From Saccoglossus kowalevskii (Eukaryota; Hemichordata; Enteropneusta; Harrimaniidae): 64,000 nt of DNA. This document shows, piece by piece, positions 49,901 to 61,690 of this stretch. Under the pieces are notes generated by a model. That model did no database searches and was not told where the DNA came from. It was given only the letters and a program-made list of their open reading frames with translations. Where the stretch lies: positions 384,939 to 448,938 of the forward strand of contig NW_003107587.1 in the NCBI RefSeq assembly GCF_000003605.2, given 5' to 3'. Made by a program: the position numbers and the translations under genes. How positions within the stretch are numbered: position 1 is the first letter of the stretch; every line of letters starts with the position of its first letter.

Positions 49901-50797
49901 TAGCAGAAGAAGCATTTAAAGTGCGGCATTAGGGTATCAGAAATAAAATGACACAGCGAGCCTCAACTGACATATGTACAACTCCGTTCAAATTGTTCAA
50001 TTTAATATTCCACAAATCAATTAGGTTTATTTGTAAGTTTTCACCGTACTAGATGAGATTACAAGGTGCCTTGAATACAGTTTTCGTAATGGCGGATTAA
50101 AGAAATATTTTACTTTCACAAAAACACACTGGGCGCCCATAAATCTTCACACATTCATTTACAACACTCGTGCTGAATATTGCTATCGGTGGACAATTTG
50201 TCTGCATTCATTTTCAAGCCTACGCCAAAACACATCATCGTCCTCCTTTAATGAAATATTAGACAGCCTCAAACTTCCAAAACCTTTTATATATTTTTAC
50301 CGCCATACGGTAGACAGCATTCCAAACCCTGCGGGAAAAAAATGAAGAAAAAGATCTTAAAAGCTTCTTCATATAATAGGTGGAAAGGTTCTCTGCTAGA
50401 TAATATACTCTCGCATCATTACTGTCTCTTTAGATTTATCCGTCCATGGTTCATTTTTTGCCAAAGGAAGAAGCGAGAGGGTGAAATATAATTTGGGTCA
50501 GCATAATTGATATCAGTTTGTTCCCCGCGAGGTTCAGTGTGCATTGCCCAGTATAGCGGATTGATTGTCAAATGTCATTCATTAATATATCTTATTTTGT
50601 TTCGTTGGTATTACGGTGACCGCATAACTAATAATGTGCACTGCCCTTACTGTCACGATACAGTACGCCAGACCCAGACAAATGTATTGTCTTCTCGCGA
50701 AACAGTGTCGATCTAACTACTGTTCATATAACTCTAGTGTTAATTGGTTGTACAATTATTTTCTATATTTATTTTCCAATTGGTATTTTGCCATGCA
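43996..50797. other. long intergenic tract
   Basis: Nearly 7 kb without a recognisable gene. Longer frames (45737-45988 minus, 46690-47004 plus, 48287-48625 plus) have no domain and random-looking composition. No further repeats were recognised apart from short A/T runs. Confidence 0.5.
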
Positions 50798-51145
50798 TGT
50801 GTTACGGAACTGGGTCGGCATCACCCCCGGCACAACGTCACATGTGGCCTGCCCATTCATCACGGGTGACTGTGTTGAAACTTACTATTATGTTTTATTC
50901 AATTTATTGGTCGCGATTCGTTGTTTTAAATAAGTCAGGAGCTTTGAGTGACCCGTAAAATCGGGTCACATTAGTTCCTTTATAAAAAGGACTTGTCTTT
51001 GACACTATATGAACGCACAGCTCCGGTACTTTGATTACATGGGTGCTTGAATCCGCCTGGCCTTGGATGCGTTGTATCCGATGTCAGCTTCTGAATAAAG
51101 ACCTACAATCTACGGTTAGTCTCAATTCTTAAGTGTGACACGTGG
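50798..51145 (+). mobile_element. solo-LTR-like fossil
   Basis: The block has the parts of a long terminal repeat. It has a TGT start near 50798-50800, a GC-richer U3-like part, a TATA box (TATAAAAA, 50981-50988), an R/U5-like part with AATAAA (51094-51099) and a possible CA end near 51138-51140. No internal region or partner LTR is seen on either side, so it looks like a solo LTR, probably Ty3/gypsy-like by architecture only. A clean target-site duplication was not found, so the edges are approximate. A perfect 8-bp stem (GTGACCCG/CGGGTCAC, 50948-50969) lies just before the TATA box. The open frames crossing it are not regarded as genes. Confidence 0.4.
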
Positions 51146-54100
51146 TCAAATAATAAATCGTATATATATATTGATGTGTCAAACAAAACAGTATAAAAAA
51201 TATAAAATTAAACGTTTGAGGTTATATTGTGGGAGAAATCGTGTACCGCTTCCTTTTATACATGTGATTATGCAAGGCGAAATGTTATTTGAGAGTGCGC
51301 ATTTTCATTTGAATAAATAAATAATTCATTTTGTGGGGAATCGATTTATTAATAATATAAACGAACTTGGATCAAATGTTTTCAATTAAAGTTGGAATTT
51401 ACGCCAATGAATATTCATGTTAAATGTGATTTGTATGGCGTTTCACTGGGACTAATACCTAATCATGATTTCCATGACAGGATACTACTAGTTGTTTTGT
51501 TAGAACGGTTAGTATCATTCTTTGACGAGGAGAGAAAAAGCACAACCCTTACAGGCTGACCAAAATGTCGGTATGTTTTCTTGAATAGGAAGCGTCATTC
51601 AACACATAAGAAATTTTTATAATAATATATATTTTAAAATAATTCGAATATTTGTTGTCAACACTTTTATTCTGTTACATTATTCTGTACTTTATTTGAT
51701 TGACGTGTATGAGAATTTTCTAATTTTCCAAACCCAAAAACATACATATTTTAGATAAAGTACACAACCGGATGCTTCACAACCGGACGTAACTTTGTAC
51801 ACATGTACGACAAGGTAACCAAATATTAGTAATATGATTTTTTTAAACGTCTCAAATGTAATTAATATTGTACGATAATTGCAGAAATCGGGAATATTTC
51901 TGTAATTGGAAATCACCTATTCAATATCTGTAGAATTCTATTGACAAACTTTTGAAAGTATTAGCTCTAACGTTAGTTCCGTAGCGCATGACACGTATAG
52001 TAAGCTTGTATCTGATTTCAGAAATAAACTAGCTTGATTTGAACACAAATGTGAACATTTCTATACACATACGCTGTTATTTGCGCTAAGCATTAGTAAG
52101 TTAAATAGATGGTGTCATCTGTCTTGAATACGATTGAGTTTAACGTACGGATAACACATTCTTCGTGTATATATATATAAACACTTTATAATTGGCATAA
52201 TGTTCAGAATTGCCAGATACAGTTTATTTCGACATTATAAAAGCCTGTCAGCATTGATTCATATGTTTTGTAATATCTTTAAATTGACAACAATGATACG
52301 CAGTGAAATTAATCAATTTTAATCAATATAATCTGGCAGGATACGAATCGATAGGACAGTGCTGTGTGTACGTATGCGATTAGATGACGGCTGATAACTG
52401 TGATACACGGAGCCTGTATGGTGACTGCAGAGCAGCTATAAGTATGCTAACACATTTGAATGACTGCTTTATCAGTTTCCAACAAAAGAGGTATTTACAC
52501 ATACTGGGAGTAAACAATTTAGTTCTACAGTTTAGTATGATGATACTAAAATACCGCGGCAGTGTCAAACCGACGCGAGGGGCGCATGTGTGAGCGTTGT
52601 GAGTACGTCTGGAAAATGAAAATGGGGTATTGGATACATTTTTGTATCTTTACTAATTAAACTGAAGACCAATTATGAGAATTGTAACTGAATTCTCAGA
52701 CTTCTAAATTTGGGGGATATAGTTAGTTAGTTGCTAAGCACCGTATTATACAGCGCATATGGAGTTCCCGCGTTAGTTTACTATGATACGATTTCTCTCG
52801 GGAAAATAAAGGCATATCGTGTTTGTATAGCTGCTTTGTCACAGTAGAGAATGTATTACATCAACGGCTAATCATGTTTTTTTCTGTACGTAATTTAATT
52901 GATTTTTTTTGTCATCGGAGAAACGGAAATGAGCCGTTTTTGTGTGTGTGTACTCTCTGTCAATGTTACATTATGTTATTTACTCACCCCTGTATATTAC
53001 TCAAACAATGTTTGTCAGATCCAATAACATATTCAGATATTATATGGCCGCCAATACATCCAATGTGAATAAGCGACAGCCGACGTTTTTAAACCAGCAT
53101 CTTTACAAACTTGAGACACATCTATATTAGTTTATGGTATTTACGAAAAGTTGCATTGCGATTCTATTGACATCACCCAACGAGAGATTGTCAGTTTAGT
53201 CGTTAAAATACTAGCCTTTGTATGTGTGTAGAAATACATTTTGGAGATTCGAATTGCGCATGTCTAACGAGTCACTGCTATTTCAAGCTGTCTATTTGGA
53301 GGTGACAATGTACTATATAGAATTGTAAATAGCGTCTGTTCACAGTGGTGAGGTGTATTTCGCGTATTTAGAATTTAGAATTGTTAACAGCTGTGCGGGC
53401 TGTCGTCATTATGCTGGGCGGACAGACCATCAAACCATTTCCTCCCTTTTTTTGTGTATTTTGTTTGATAGTTTATATCAATGAACATAATTTTCTATTG
53501 GCTGCCGTCTCGACGTTTGGTTTCATTTTGTGAAAGGTTACTAAACTTTACTTTAGCGCTTAGTGGGTTAGTCCACAAATATAACACAGCGATAATAGAC
53601 TTAATTACTTTCTATCGCGTTATTATTGCGCACGCTAAATCAATAAAAGCACATAGATTTACATGGATCTTTATAAAAGTGATTTTGCCAACCGTTCCTA
53701 TTGAACCTTTTCAGTAACCTTCTCTTTGAGAATAATGTACAAAACATACGATTACCTCTTTTGAATAACATTCGATAGTTGAGTGTGCTTGTTTGAGTTG
53801 AAACATGTTTTGATAACTGCGTAGTGACTAAGAATGAGTTGTGCACTTGAATATCTAGAGAATAACTTGAATCTTTTATAGACTCGAGTATGTAAAGTTC
53901 TTCTTAATTTGCACTGAGGTCAATATCTCACTATTTATTGTCTGGTACAGTTTATTACCGGTAGTCATGATTTGTATGGAGAAGGTATGCCCGTAGTTTA
54001 GTTTCTAATTTTGTTGTTAGTGAACATTACATGCAATACTGTAATGGTAGATTTAATTCGATTTTGTCTTTTTCCAAACTTGCAAAAGCCGCCACGAAAA

Positions 54101-54599
54101 GTACACTGGGTTAACACGCACTCCATTCCAGAAATCTTTGTGTGTTTTAGATTGAATATAATTTCGTAGATTGCAAAATTATATTTATATTAAAATAATC
54201 ACATTTAAATTTTAAAATCATAGTGTGTTGATAAACATAAAAAAGAATCACATGATATATAAAATGAAAGAACTAAAATATAATTATTGTTCAACATTTT
54301 TAGTCAGAGCGCCAATTCTCGAAAGAGACCTAGCAAATAGATTCGTTTAGCCCATCTACTGGCAAAGATTTGACTATTGTGATAGTACTAACCTTGGGGG
54401 ATATCAACTTAGTGGCATTAAAACTTCTCGAGTGTGGATAGGGTAGCAGCAGGGCAAATATAGGGATAGGATATAATGATGATGATAATCACAAATATAC
54501 AATGTCATCGTTTTTTTCCCCAGTAATTTGAAGTATAAATAGCACACGTTAAACTTCTGTTCTAGAAATACTACACACCAATCTTTGATTTACCGGAAA
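51146..54599. other. intergenic
   Basis: No gene recognised. Overlapping frames at 52380-52593 and 52823-53130 lack domains; the latter begins again at an ATGGCCGCC word (53046) like that at 12961. Confidence 0.55.
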
Positions 54600-55400
54600 G
54601 ATAGCTCTTCAGATTAGCTGACAGCTGTGTTTCTCTTCTCTTGATCTAAACTTCCACAGCTTTAGTTTAGCTTCATCTGTTGCTATAACATCATATCTAT
54701 CAGATACTTCATATTTATCGCTGTATAGTATTTCGTGTTCTAGTGAATCAGAAAGCTCACATGATGTTTCAAGTTCCAAGTAGATATTTCATGTCTATAT
54801 ATATTCATTCCAGAAACAAAACAAAGTAGATTTCGCAGCTGACTCGAATTTGGTTAATAGGGAATTTAGAGTGGTTAGGAGAGCGGACAAGTTTATCTAT
54901 GATATCTTTTTGTTGTAACAAAAAAAAGCTTTTTTGTTTTAGCTTGAGTATGATATTTTCATCTAAATTTCCATTACTGTCCAGCTACTGACTGAACTCT
55001 TGCCAGCGTAATATTTCACGCGCTTCTACTGTAAGCTTGTGTGCCCTCACGACTCTATTGTAACGGGCTTGACTTATCTTGAAAAAACAGAACTTCCATA
55101 AACACCAGTTTCTAACCACACATCTTCTAAACCACATTCTGCCATCCTCTTGCCAATAACAGCAAAGCAAATATTGACATGGTGAAAACCCCCAAGTCTA
55201 ATTACTAACTAATCTACCTTTGAAGAAACAGCACAATGGACTTGCTTAGCTTTTGCATGAAGGTCTTCATCAAATGTAATTACCAGATTGTCTTGGCTTC
55301 TGAATGTCTTCTCAAGGTATGTAAGACATGTGTACACAGCTGCCATGTTTTTCACTGATTCTGGTATCAAAGGTGGAAAACCTATTCCAGTAGGCTGTAG
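54600..55400 (-). pseudogene. broken DUF6589-family gene (mobile-gene relic)
   Basis: Minus-strand translation gives a collinear series of segments that match, from memory, large animal proteins with a DUF6589 domain. In protein order they are GIGFPPLIPESVKN (about 55361-55395), VITFDEDLHAKAKQ (55241-55285), LGGFHHVNICFAVIGKRM and GLEDVWLETG (55104-55197), then YNRVVRAHKLTVEA (about 55020-55062). The order and spacing fit the family, in which TFD, GGFH, IGK and NRAxRxHK are recurrent motifs. The reading frame is interrupted several times, so it is not functional. Weaker coding-like sequence extends toward 54610. These genes are multicopy and probably carried by transposons; the element's ends are not identified. 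It lies 330 bp from the inverted repeat copy at 55731. Confidence 0.7.
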
Positions 55401-55730
55401 AAATGATTTTTTTTACTAGTGCATTAAATCTACTCCGGCCTTGCACCAGCTGTTGTTTTACATTCAAGCATCTTTTCCACTGTGTTTCTTGCGAAAATTC
55501 AAGCCAAGTCTAACTGACGAAAATAATTTGAAAAAAAAATGTTATTCTGAATAGTATGGATAAATGGGAATATTATATATATTGTACAAGTGTTTCATCA
55601 TTCTTGGAAAAAGAAACATGTTCTGTTACCATGGTAATGAGTAGTTATGCATTGATTTATATTTGATGGTCACATCATTAACTTCATTTTGGTACCAAAC
55701 TTGGATGATTATCCATTAATAAATTGTTTG

Positions 55731-56077
55731 ATATAATAGACCATTTTCTGCGAGAATCACGCGTTATGCGTGAAATCGAACGTAAAAACAGGACAGACAA
55801 AGGTCATAGCGCCGTAGTCGCGTCAAACATCGCGTGGGATTCGACAAACGCGAAAGTATTTCGGGGACATTTCCATGCTTAATAATGTGCTGTCCACATT
55901 TGATGATAGGCAATTTCGATTAAGTGAGGGTATTCGGAAGCAATATTTCTCTGTCGAAGATCGGCCGGTCAATGTAAGCTGCGAAATAAAGAAATTCTAG
56001 TTCAAAATCAAATCGTTCGATTTTTGCGGCAGACGTTCGACGCGCGTCTTTCATGCATCTCGCGAGATCTCGCAATT
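55731..56077 (-). repeat. dispersed repeat, copy 2 (inverted)
   Basis: Reverse-complement relative of 2089-2415. It is more complete, with about 30 extra bases near CGACTACGGCGCTATGACC (minus-strand reading). The right end carries the nested palindromes TCTCGCGAGA (56058-56067), the binding motif of BANP/Kaiso-type factors, and GCGAGATCTCGC (56062-56073). Its left flank (CCATTAATAAATTGTTTGATATAATA) resembles part of a monomer of the 21-kb tandem array (around 20984-21009). This suggests insertion into, or shared ancestry with, that repeat family. CpG-rich compared with its flanks. Confidence 0.8.
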
Positions 56078-59000
56078 GTTCGGAAAATCACCTATTGGAG
56101 AGGCTTCATCATTGTCTTCATTTGTTGAACTGGCAAATTGACTTCAAGTTGTAACTGGAAATATAATAATACTAGCAAAAGTTTGGTATATATATATATA
56201 CATATATGTATGACAGAGCATCACAACAATGTTTGGATCATATATATCATAGTAAGTTATAGTAGAAATAATTTTACCATTTTAGAAAAATACGTTTACC
56301 ATGGTAACGAGATTATTATATTTACTTCAATTTGCATACATTTCCCTGCCCACGACCTCCCCTTACGCCATACAGGACATATAATAATATAATAAAATAA
56401 AATTGTTCCCTCTAAATAAATATACTCATCATTTATAAAATTCATTTCACTATTAAATTCTCATAACCCATTTTTTATTCTGTCTTTACCTTTTCTGTCT
56501 TTAAGTATATATTCTATGGGTAAGAGACAAATTAAGAGACAATATTATTTCCGATGTTGACTAAAATTACATGATCATTTTTTGTGTGAACTTGTTGTTG
56601 TATATAGGGCCAACGGCCTACAACACATGTAGGATTTGTCGGCAAGTATCGGACACATTATTGCGGTACTGTCGTTCTGTTAGATATAATAACATGTAAC
56701 CTATATTACGAATCATTATAAAGCATCGCTATCTGCTAAATAGTAGACTTAATGGTTATTTCATACATACGTTAGAGGCAACACTATTGTAATGGCTTGA
56801 GTGTACATACAAATTAAACTAATTACTTGTGTTTTATTGCTGCTTGTATTCAGTACTTACTTTCCCTTGCCTTTTTTTCCAGCGTCTCTTTGCGAACCTT
56901 CCAGCCATATATGCTTTCCAACATATTTGTAAGTATCATGGCTTTATGAATGTTATAAACCAGCAAAATTGCATATTTATCATCCCCCAACATATGCTAC
57001 GATCGATTTATTTAACTTTAGATCCCAAATTTTAAATTCATTCAAAACGAAATACTTTTCTTTTGACATATTTATGATAGTTTTGGCTTCAGTGTGAATG
57101 AGTGATTCCGATTAATTAAAAAACAAATTATTTCATTATGTTAATGGCTAATATAAACTAATCTGTTATTTTATTTCATGGAGTGTTCTAAGGAGATTGA
57201 TCATTTAAAACCTGAATATTAAAATATTACTACAAATACGTCATTACATGCTACATACATATGTAAATTCCCAATTCATGTTAACATATTTATTGTAGTT
57301 AAGTCAAATGAATAAATGAACAAAAGTTGTATTGTAACCATGAATATTATCGTTTTATCCTAAATCGTCCAATTTAATCTGTTTTTTAATTAATTTCTTT
57401 TGCATATATGACACTTCTTTGTTTGCCCTTGTGTAAATAAATGCTGGAATGTGCATGATTGGAATACGTAGCGTATTGACGCCGAAACGACCATTTTGGA
57501 TTTGTGTTAATTAGAAAAAAAAAATGCTCGAGGGTGACGGAGTTATATCTAGCGGATTCCGATTCAGGACACCCTGGAGACTGTATATCAACCAAAACGC
57601 CTTGTATACAGCTTATTGCAAAGAATTCCCATCTGGCGACAAGATTATTCGGCTCTGTCTACACAGCAATGATTCACAAATGGATTGTTCATCCAATCTC
57701 CCTATCTTATTAAACTTTTATATTTATGCCATAATTTCAACGGGAGAATTGAGTAAGACTTGTATATTATATATTACAGCAATATCTACTTACATTCAAC
57801 AAATGATGAGTAAAATGTGCTATCGGGGATATATACATACTAATGCAGTGTGTAGACTATTCTTTCGTGTCAGTTACACAACTGGCGTCTCCATGAATTG
57901 GATACTTCTGTAGTTTACCGCAAATTTTAACCCACGGCGTCTCACAAGTTTCCAAAAAACAATTGTCAATTGTTCATGAATTCGCAGAATTATCTGGGTA
58001 ACTTGAATAAATACAAAATGGCGACGTTCGCTCTAAGCTGAATGAAGTTAATGGCGTAAGCTGCGCATGGACTCAATTCATGATCATATGTCGAGATACA
58101 ATTCGTTTTTTGTGATTGTATTTGTTTTACTCTAAGACAAAAAAATGTACCGCTGTAAATAAATTTATATTAATCGACTCTTGGTATATATCGAACAATT
58201 CTTGTAACCTGGACCGTTAATCTACCAAGAATAAATTTAAAGTTACTTAAACATTTTAAAACGTTTAATTTTTTTAATTGAGTTTCATTGTGGCTTATGG
58301 GAGATCGTAACGATGGTCTTAGCAATAACATTATTAAATCGTTTAATTGATGAATTCCCAAACCACCATTAAAGGCATTGATAAATCATTGAACATATGT
58401 GCATCTTCATTGAGAGACCTATACCTATATATATATATATATAAAACCCCGCCGTCGACGCCGAACGTGGTATTTAAAACTCTCCTGACATGTCCGTGAA
58501 GGTTCGACGTACTTGCCTTTGGTATTAAGTGTGGGACAATTCAATCGAGTGAAGATAACATCACCAATGTTCTCGCATAGTATACAGTCGAGTTTAGTGG
58601 ATGTGTATACTTGTTTTAACGATCCCGACGCTCCTTTAGGTTACTCCCCATACGCCATTTAGGTTAATGCCTCCGGCAGAGTGCAGCGCAATATCTAGTG
58701 CTTTATTGATTACCATTTCCCGAGATGATATCTTCTTTGTCTGAGATGGCAGCCTTAGAATCGTGACCCTATATTGCGAGATGCAGCTGCAGAGAACGAC
58801 CATGTTTGCGTGCTATCAGGAAAGTAAGGCTTCGTTAGATTTAGATTTACTGACGACACTGGCAGTGCATCCAACGGATGATTATTTTGGTTTAAAGAGT
58901 ATTTAGAGAGTTAGATACAATAAATCTTGTCGACAGACTGGGTATGGTCCCGAACAAACAATATGTCCAACACCCGTGGCCACTCGAAAAGATTGTTTTC

Positions 59001-59848
59001 CATCACAAATATTTCATACCGAGTATAAAAACAAACAAAGCTTGATGACTTGTGTTTAAATCAACTGCTATATAATACTTTTGCAACAAAAACTTATTTT
59101 TCGCTCTTAGGGAGAAATGTCTTAATGTCTAAGCTGAATATTGTATCTATAAGCGGATCCACACATGTATTATTATATATTCATGAGTTTTACACTTAAA
59201 CAATCACGTGAAAAAAATAACGTTTTCTCTACAATGGGAATTGGCAAGTTGTTTTCTAAGACATGAGTGAATGGCGCACTTCCACGTCGTGGTACGTACG
59301 ACATTGTTCAAATATAAAAATAGGTAATTATTGGTCATGACTGATACGCATTTAAAACATAAATGCTCGTGGCTGTTATTTTGATATGGAAACTGTCATG
59401 AAAACGCGCATGATATCAGGCATATACATGTTATACATGTTAACTCATTAAAGGAAGCTCTCGCCAAATTTTGCTCAACTGAGCATGTTACTGCGCACAT
59501 GTGTTACGGAAGCAAACTTCCCATTGTATATGTTGCAAATTCAGGTCTTTTTTAAAATTGTTTTTTCAATATTAGTAACATTATTCATATAAAGATATAA
59601 GGAATTACTTTCACCATGGAAACCAGTGTAAAAACGCTACTTTCACCATTTGCAAGATATTTTTTTACTTGAAAGTTATCCGGTCCGTTTTTTTTCTCAA
59701 TTTCTGTATCAAAGGTTGAGCCAAACTATTTTACGAAAATGCGCATTTACGAGTGTATTGACACGCACTGGACACACCAGACACCGTATCCTGATATTTC
59801 AGGCTGTGTCACTCAAACATTCTGTTTTGACAACTTTGCCATTTAGTA
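56078..59848. other. intergenic
   Basis: No gene recognised. The longest frame outside the receptor (57524-57913, 129 codons) is discussed under rejected items. At 58427-58470 a (TA)n run ending TATAAAACCCC is followed by a CpG-rich patch, which resembles a core promoter but leads into no visible gene. Confidence 0.5.
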
Positions 59849-60018
59849 TACTGTACAATACTTTATTTTAGCTGGAGTTAATTTTCACTGATTTTTGACA
59901 AGTTTAATGTAAAATATACTAAAAAAGGTACATTCGCTGGATTTTATTTTCACTGAATCATTCCTTCAGCGAAAATAGCGAAAATTAATTCCAAGCAAAA
60001 ATAAAGTATTCTACAGTA
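59849..60018. mobile_element. TA-flanked MITE (CTGTA...TACAG), copy 2
   Basis: Between TA dinucleotides (59849-59850 and 60017-60018) lies a 166-bp element. Its ends are inverted: CTGTACAATACTTTATTTT at the left pairs with AAATAAAGTATTCTACAG at the right. The match continues inward through TTAATTTTC and GAAAATTAA for about 40 bp per arm. It shares the CTGTA tips, the TA duplication and the ATTTTCACTGA word with 27793-28003, so both probably descend from one Tc1/mariner-like family. The near-complete arms suggest a relatively recent insertion. Confidence 0.75.
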
Positions 60019-60862
60019 TTACAATTTATACGATTGAATGAATTACATTGTATGTTCCTGTTTTCTTGACGTCTCCTGTTGAGGTTGGTTTGATCCAACT
60101 TGTTCTAATCGCTTAACAATCTCCAGTCGCGCATGGCAAACCGGTGAGCAACCCAGCTGGCAATGTTGTTGTTTTTTGTGTTCGGAACAATATGGCGATG
60201 ACAGTGACCAGTGATAACAGTCATTAAAAGTATGGCATATTTATCTTCAATTCAGCCCGAGGTTCTTTTAAAATATGTGTTATTATACACCCGGCAGCAT
60301 AAACAGCGTGATTGCGTTGGATATTGGACGACAAACGTCATTATTTCACGTATCCACTTTGCAGCCGCGGCTCGAGGGCACGAATGACGTCTGTAGCAAA
60401 AACATTGGTATCTCGTTGTTAACGCTATTGTGCACACAATTTGATCGCTCGTGATTTCTTGTGTAATTTGATATATCTTAGACAATACGAGCAGTGCTAC
60501 AGTCACTGTTTAGTGGGAAAGTTTACGTGGGAAAATACCGTATCAGTTTAAACACAGATGTGTGTACAATGCGGGCAATATACTTTTAGCCGCGATAGTG
60601 TGGGATTATTGGAATGGACAAGAATGCAAACGTGCTTACTAATGTCAATTCTATAAATATATCATGTTCTGTTTTCAAATTAGTGAATGAGCAGCGGTCT
60701 GTTTAGCGTGCATATTTAAATCTTGAAATCATGGAGGCAAATCGCCATCGAGTTGAAAGCATTGATATATTTTGCTAGCACTGTTTTTTCGTAGCTTCCG
60801 CATCTGATGTATTAAGCCTATGCTTTTTTTAAAGTAACGTCCCAGTCTATACTAGTTCACTT
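60019..60862. other. intergenic with GC-richer patch
   Basis: Bases 60120-60500 are GC-richer and CpG-containing, open on both strands (51 codons plus at 60232-60387; 84 codons minus at 60252-60506). There is no domain on either strand and no clear splice or poly(A) signal. It could be a promoter-type CpG patch. Confidence 0.4.
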
Positions 60863-60902
60863 GGTGATATCATGGAGGTAATTATTACCTCCATGGTGAT
60901 AT
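60863..60902. other. perfect palindrome between 8-bp direct repeats
   Basis: CATGGAGGTAAT (60871-60882), a single T, then ATTACCTCCATG (60884-60895) form a perfect 12-bp inverted repeat. GGTGATAT occurs directly before it (60863-60870) and again at its end (60895-60902, sharing one G with the palindrome). An inverted repeat flanked by an 8-bp direct repeat looks like a tiny insertion with a target-site duplication or an excision footprint. GGAGGTAAT also resembles tips seen in tandem-core repeats of marine invertebrates. Confidence 0.75.
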
Positions 60903-61342
60903 GCTAATCTGTGTAAATTTCATTGCATTTAGGCACCCGATACAATTTGGTACTATCTTGATCAAATAATTTGCACATGAAGTTGGTGCATATGCAAATT
61001 TTGCATTTGTATACATATATCTGGTTAATTAAAATAATAATACATTGTATAGCAGTAAAATGGTGCTAATACACGTAATACGATACATCGTATCCGTAAA
61101 AAGACATGAATAACACTCGTATTCTGGCAGCGACTGCACGTTTGAAGATTCGTTTAGTAATATACCCGCATATGACGTGATAAGGCAACGTTCACACTGC
61201 TGATATGAAATGTGACACCGTTTTATCACTGATCCTGGCTATATCCCACAACACTTAATGATGTCACGAACGGTGCTCGGGTTATCTTCGTGACTGTGTT
61301 ATTCAGTCACGCTGGGATGCTGCAATCCATGACTGCTGGTGG
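60903..61342. other. intergenic
   Basis: AT-rich. An 8-bp perfect stem (CGTGACTG/CAGTCACG) with a 7-nt loop lies at 61289-61311. No gene recognised. Confidence 0.55.
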
Positions 61343-61687
61343 CTAGATATACATCAAACACATCTCTGTTTGACATACGCGACTCATATACTCTGACCAA
61401 TACCATTTCTGTATAGCACTCTCAGGTGATTTTAGTTGAAAGTCATTGACCCACTCAACTGTATATTCCCAATAACTTTTAGTTGGTGTAATCTTTTGCA
61501 ATTCCCTGGGGAGGTCATACGGACAATTACTCGTAATGCGATGAAGTAAGCGTTGCATATCACGACAAACAAGGTGCCTTCGCCGGATACACGACTGGAC
61601 AATTTGTGAGCATTTGACGATGTGGTTGGCGATTAACTTTAAGTGTGTATTCGTGTCGGAAATATAACCAGTTATTATATGCCAAGA
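61343..61687 (-). CDS. unassigned 114-codon open frame
   Basis: The frame is open from a stop at 61688-61690 to TAG at 61343, with its first methionine in the middle (71 codons from 61555). Its composition is more protein-like than most open frames here. It has a basic segment (SCIRRRHLVCRDMQRLLHRI), a hydrophilic DLPRELQKITPTKSYWEY segment and a Trp/Glu-containing end. GC content is above the local background. No family is recognised and no strong acceptor, promoter or poly(A) signal was found. A frame of this length is about what chance allows in 64 kb, so it is listed on composition alone. Confidence 0.27.
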   Translation of the reverse strand, partial: SWHIITGYISDTNTHLKLIANHIVKCSQIVQSCIRRRHLVCRDMQRLLHRITSNCPYDLPRELQKITPTKSYWEYTVEWVNDFQLKSPESAIQKWYWSEYMSRVCQTEMCLMYI

Positions 61688-61690
61688 TTA

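Noticed and set aside
57524-57913. 129-codon plus-strand open frame, longest after the receptor
   Set aside because: With this base composition, about one frame this long is expected by chance in 64 kb. No domain, and an overlapping frame at 57504-57713 is equally open.
32120-58840. Loose resemblance between 32150-32220 and 58740-58830 (GAGATGGCAGC, TATCAGGAAA)
   Set aside because: Only short words align and spacing differs, so this is not strong enough to call a repeat.
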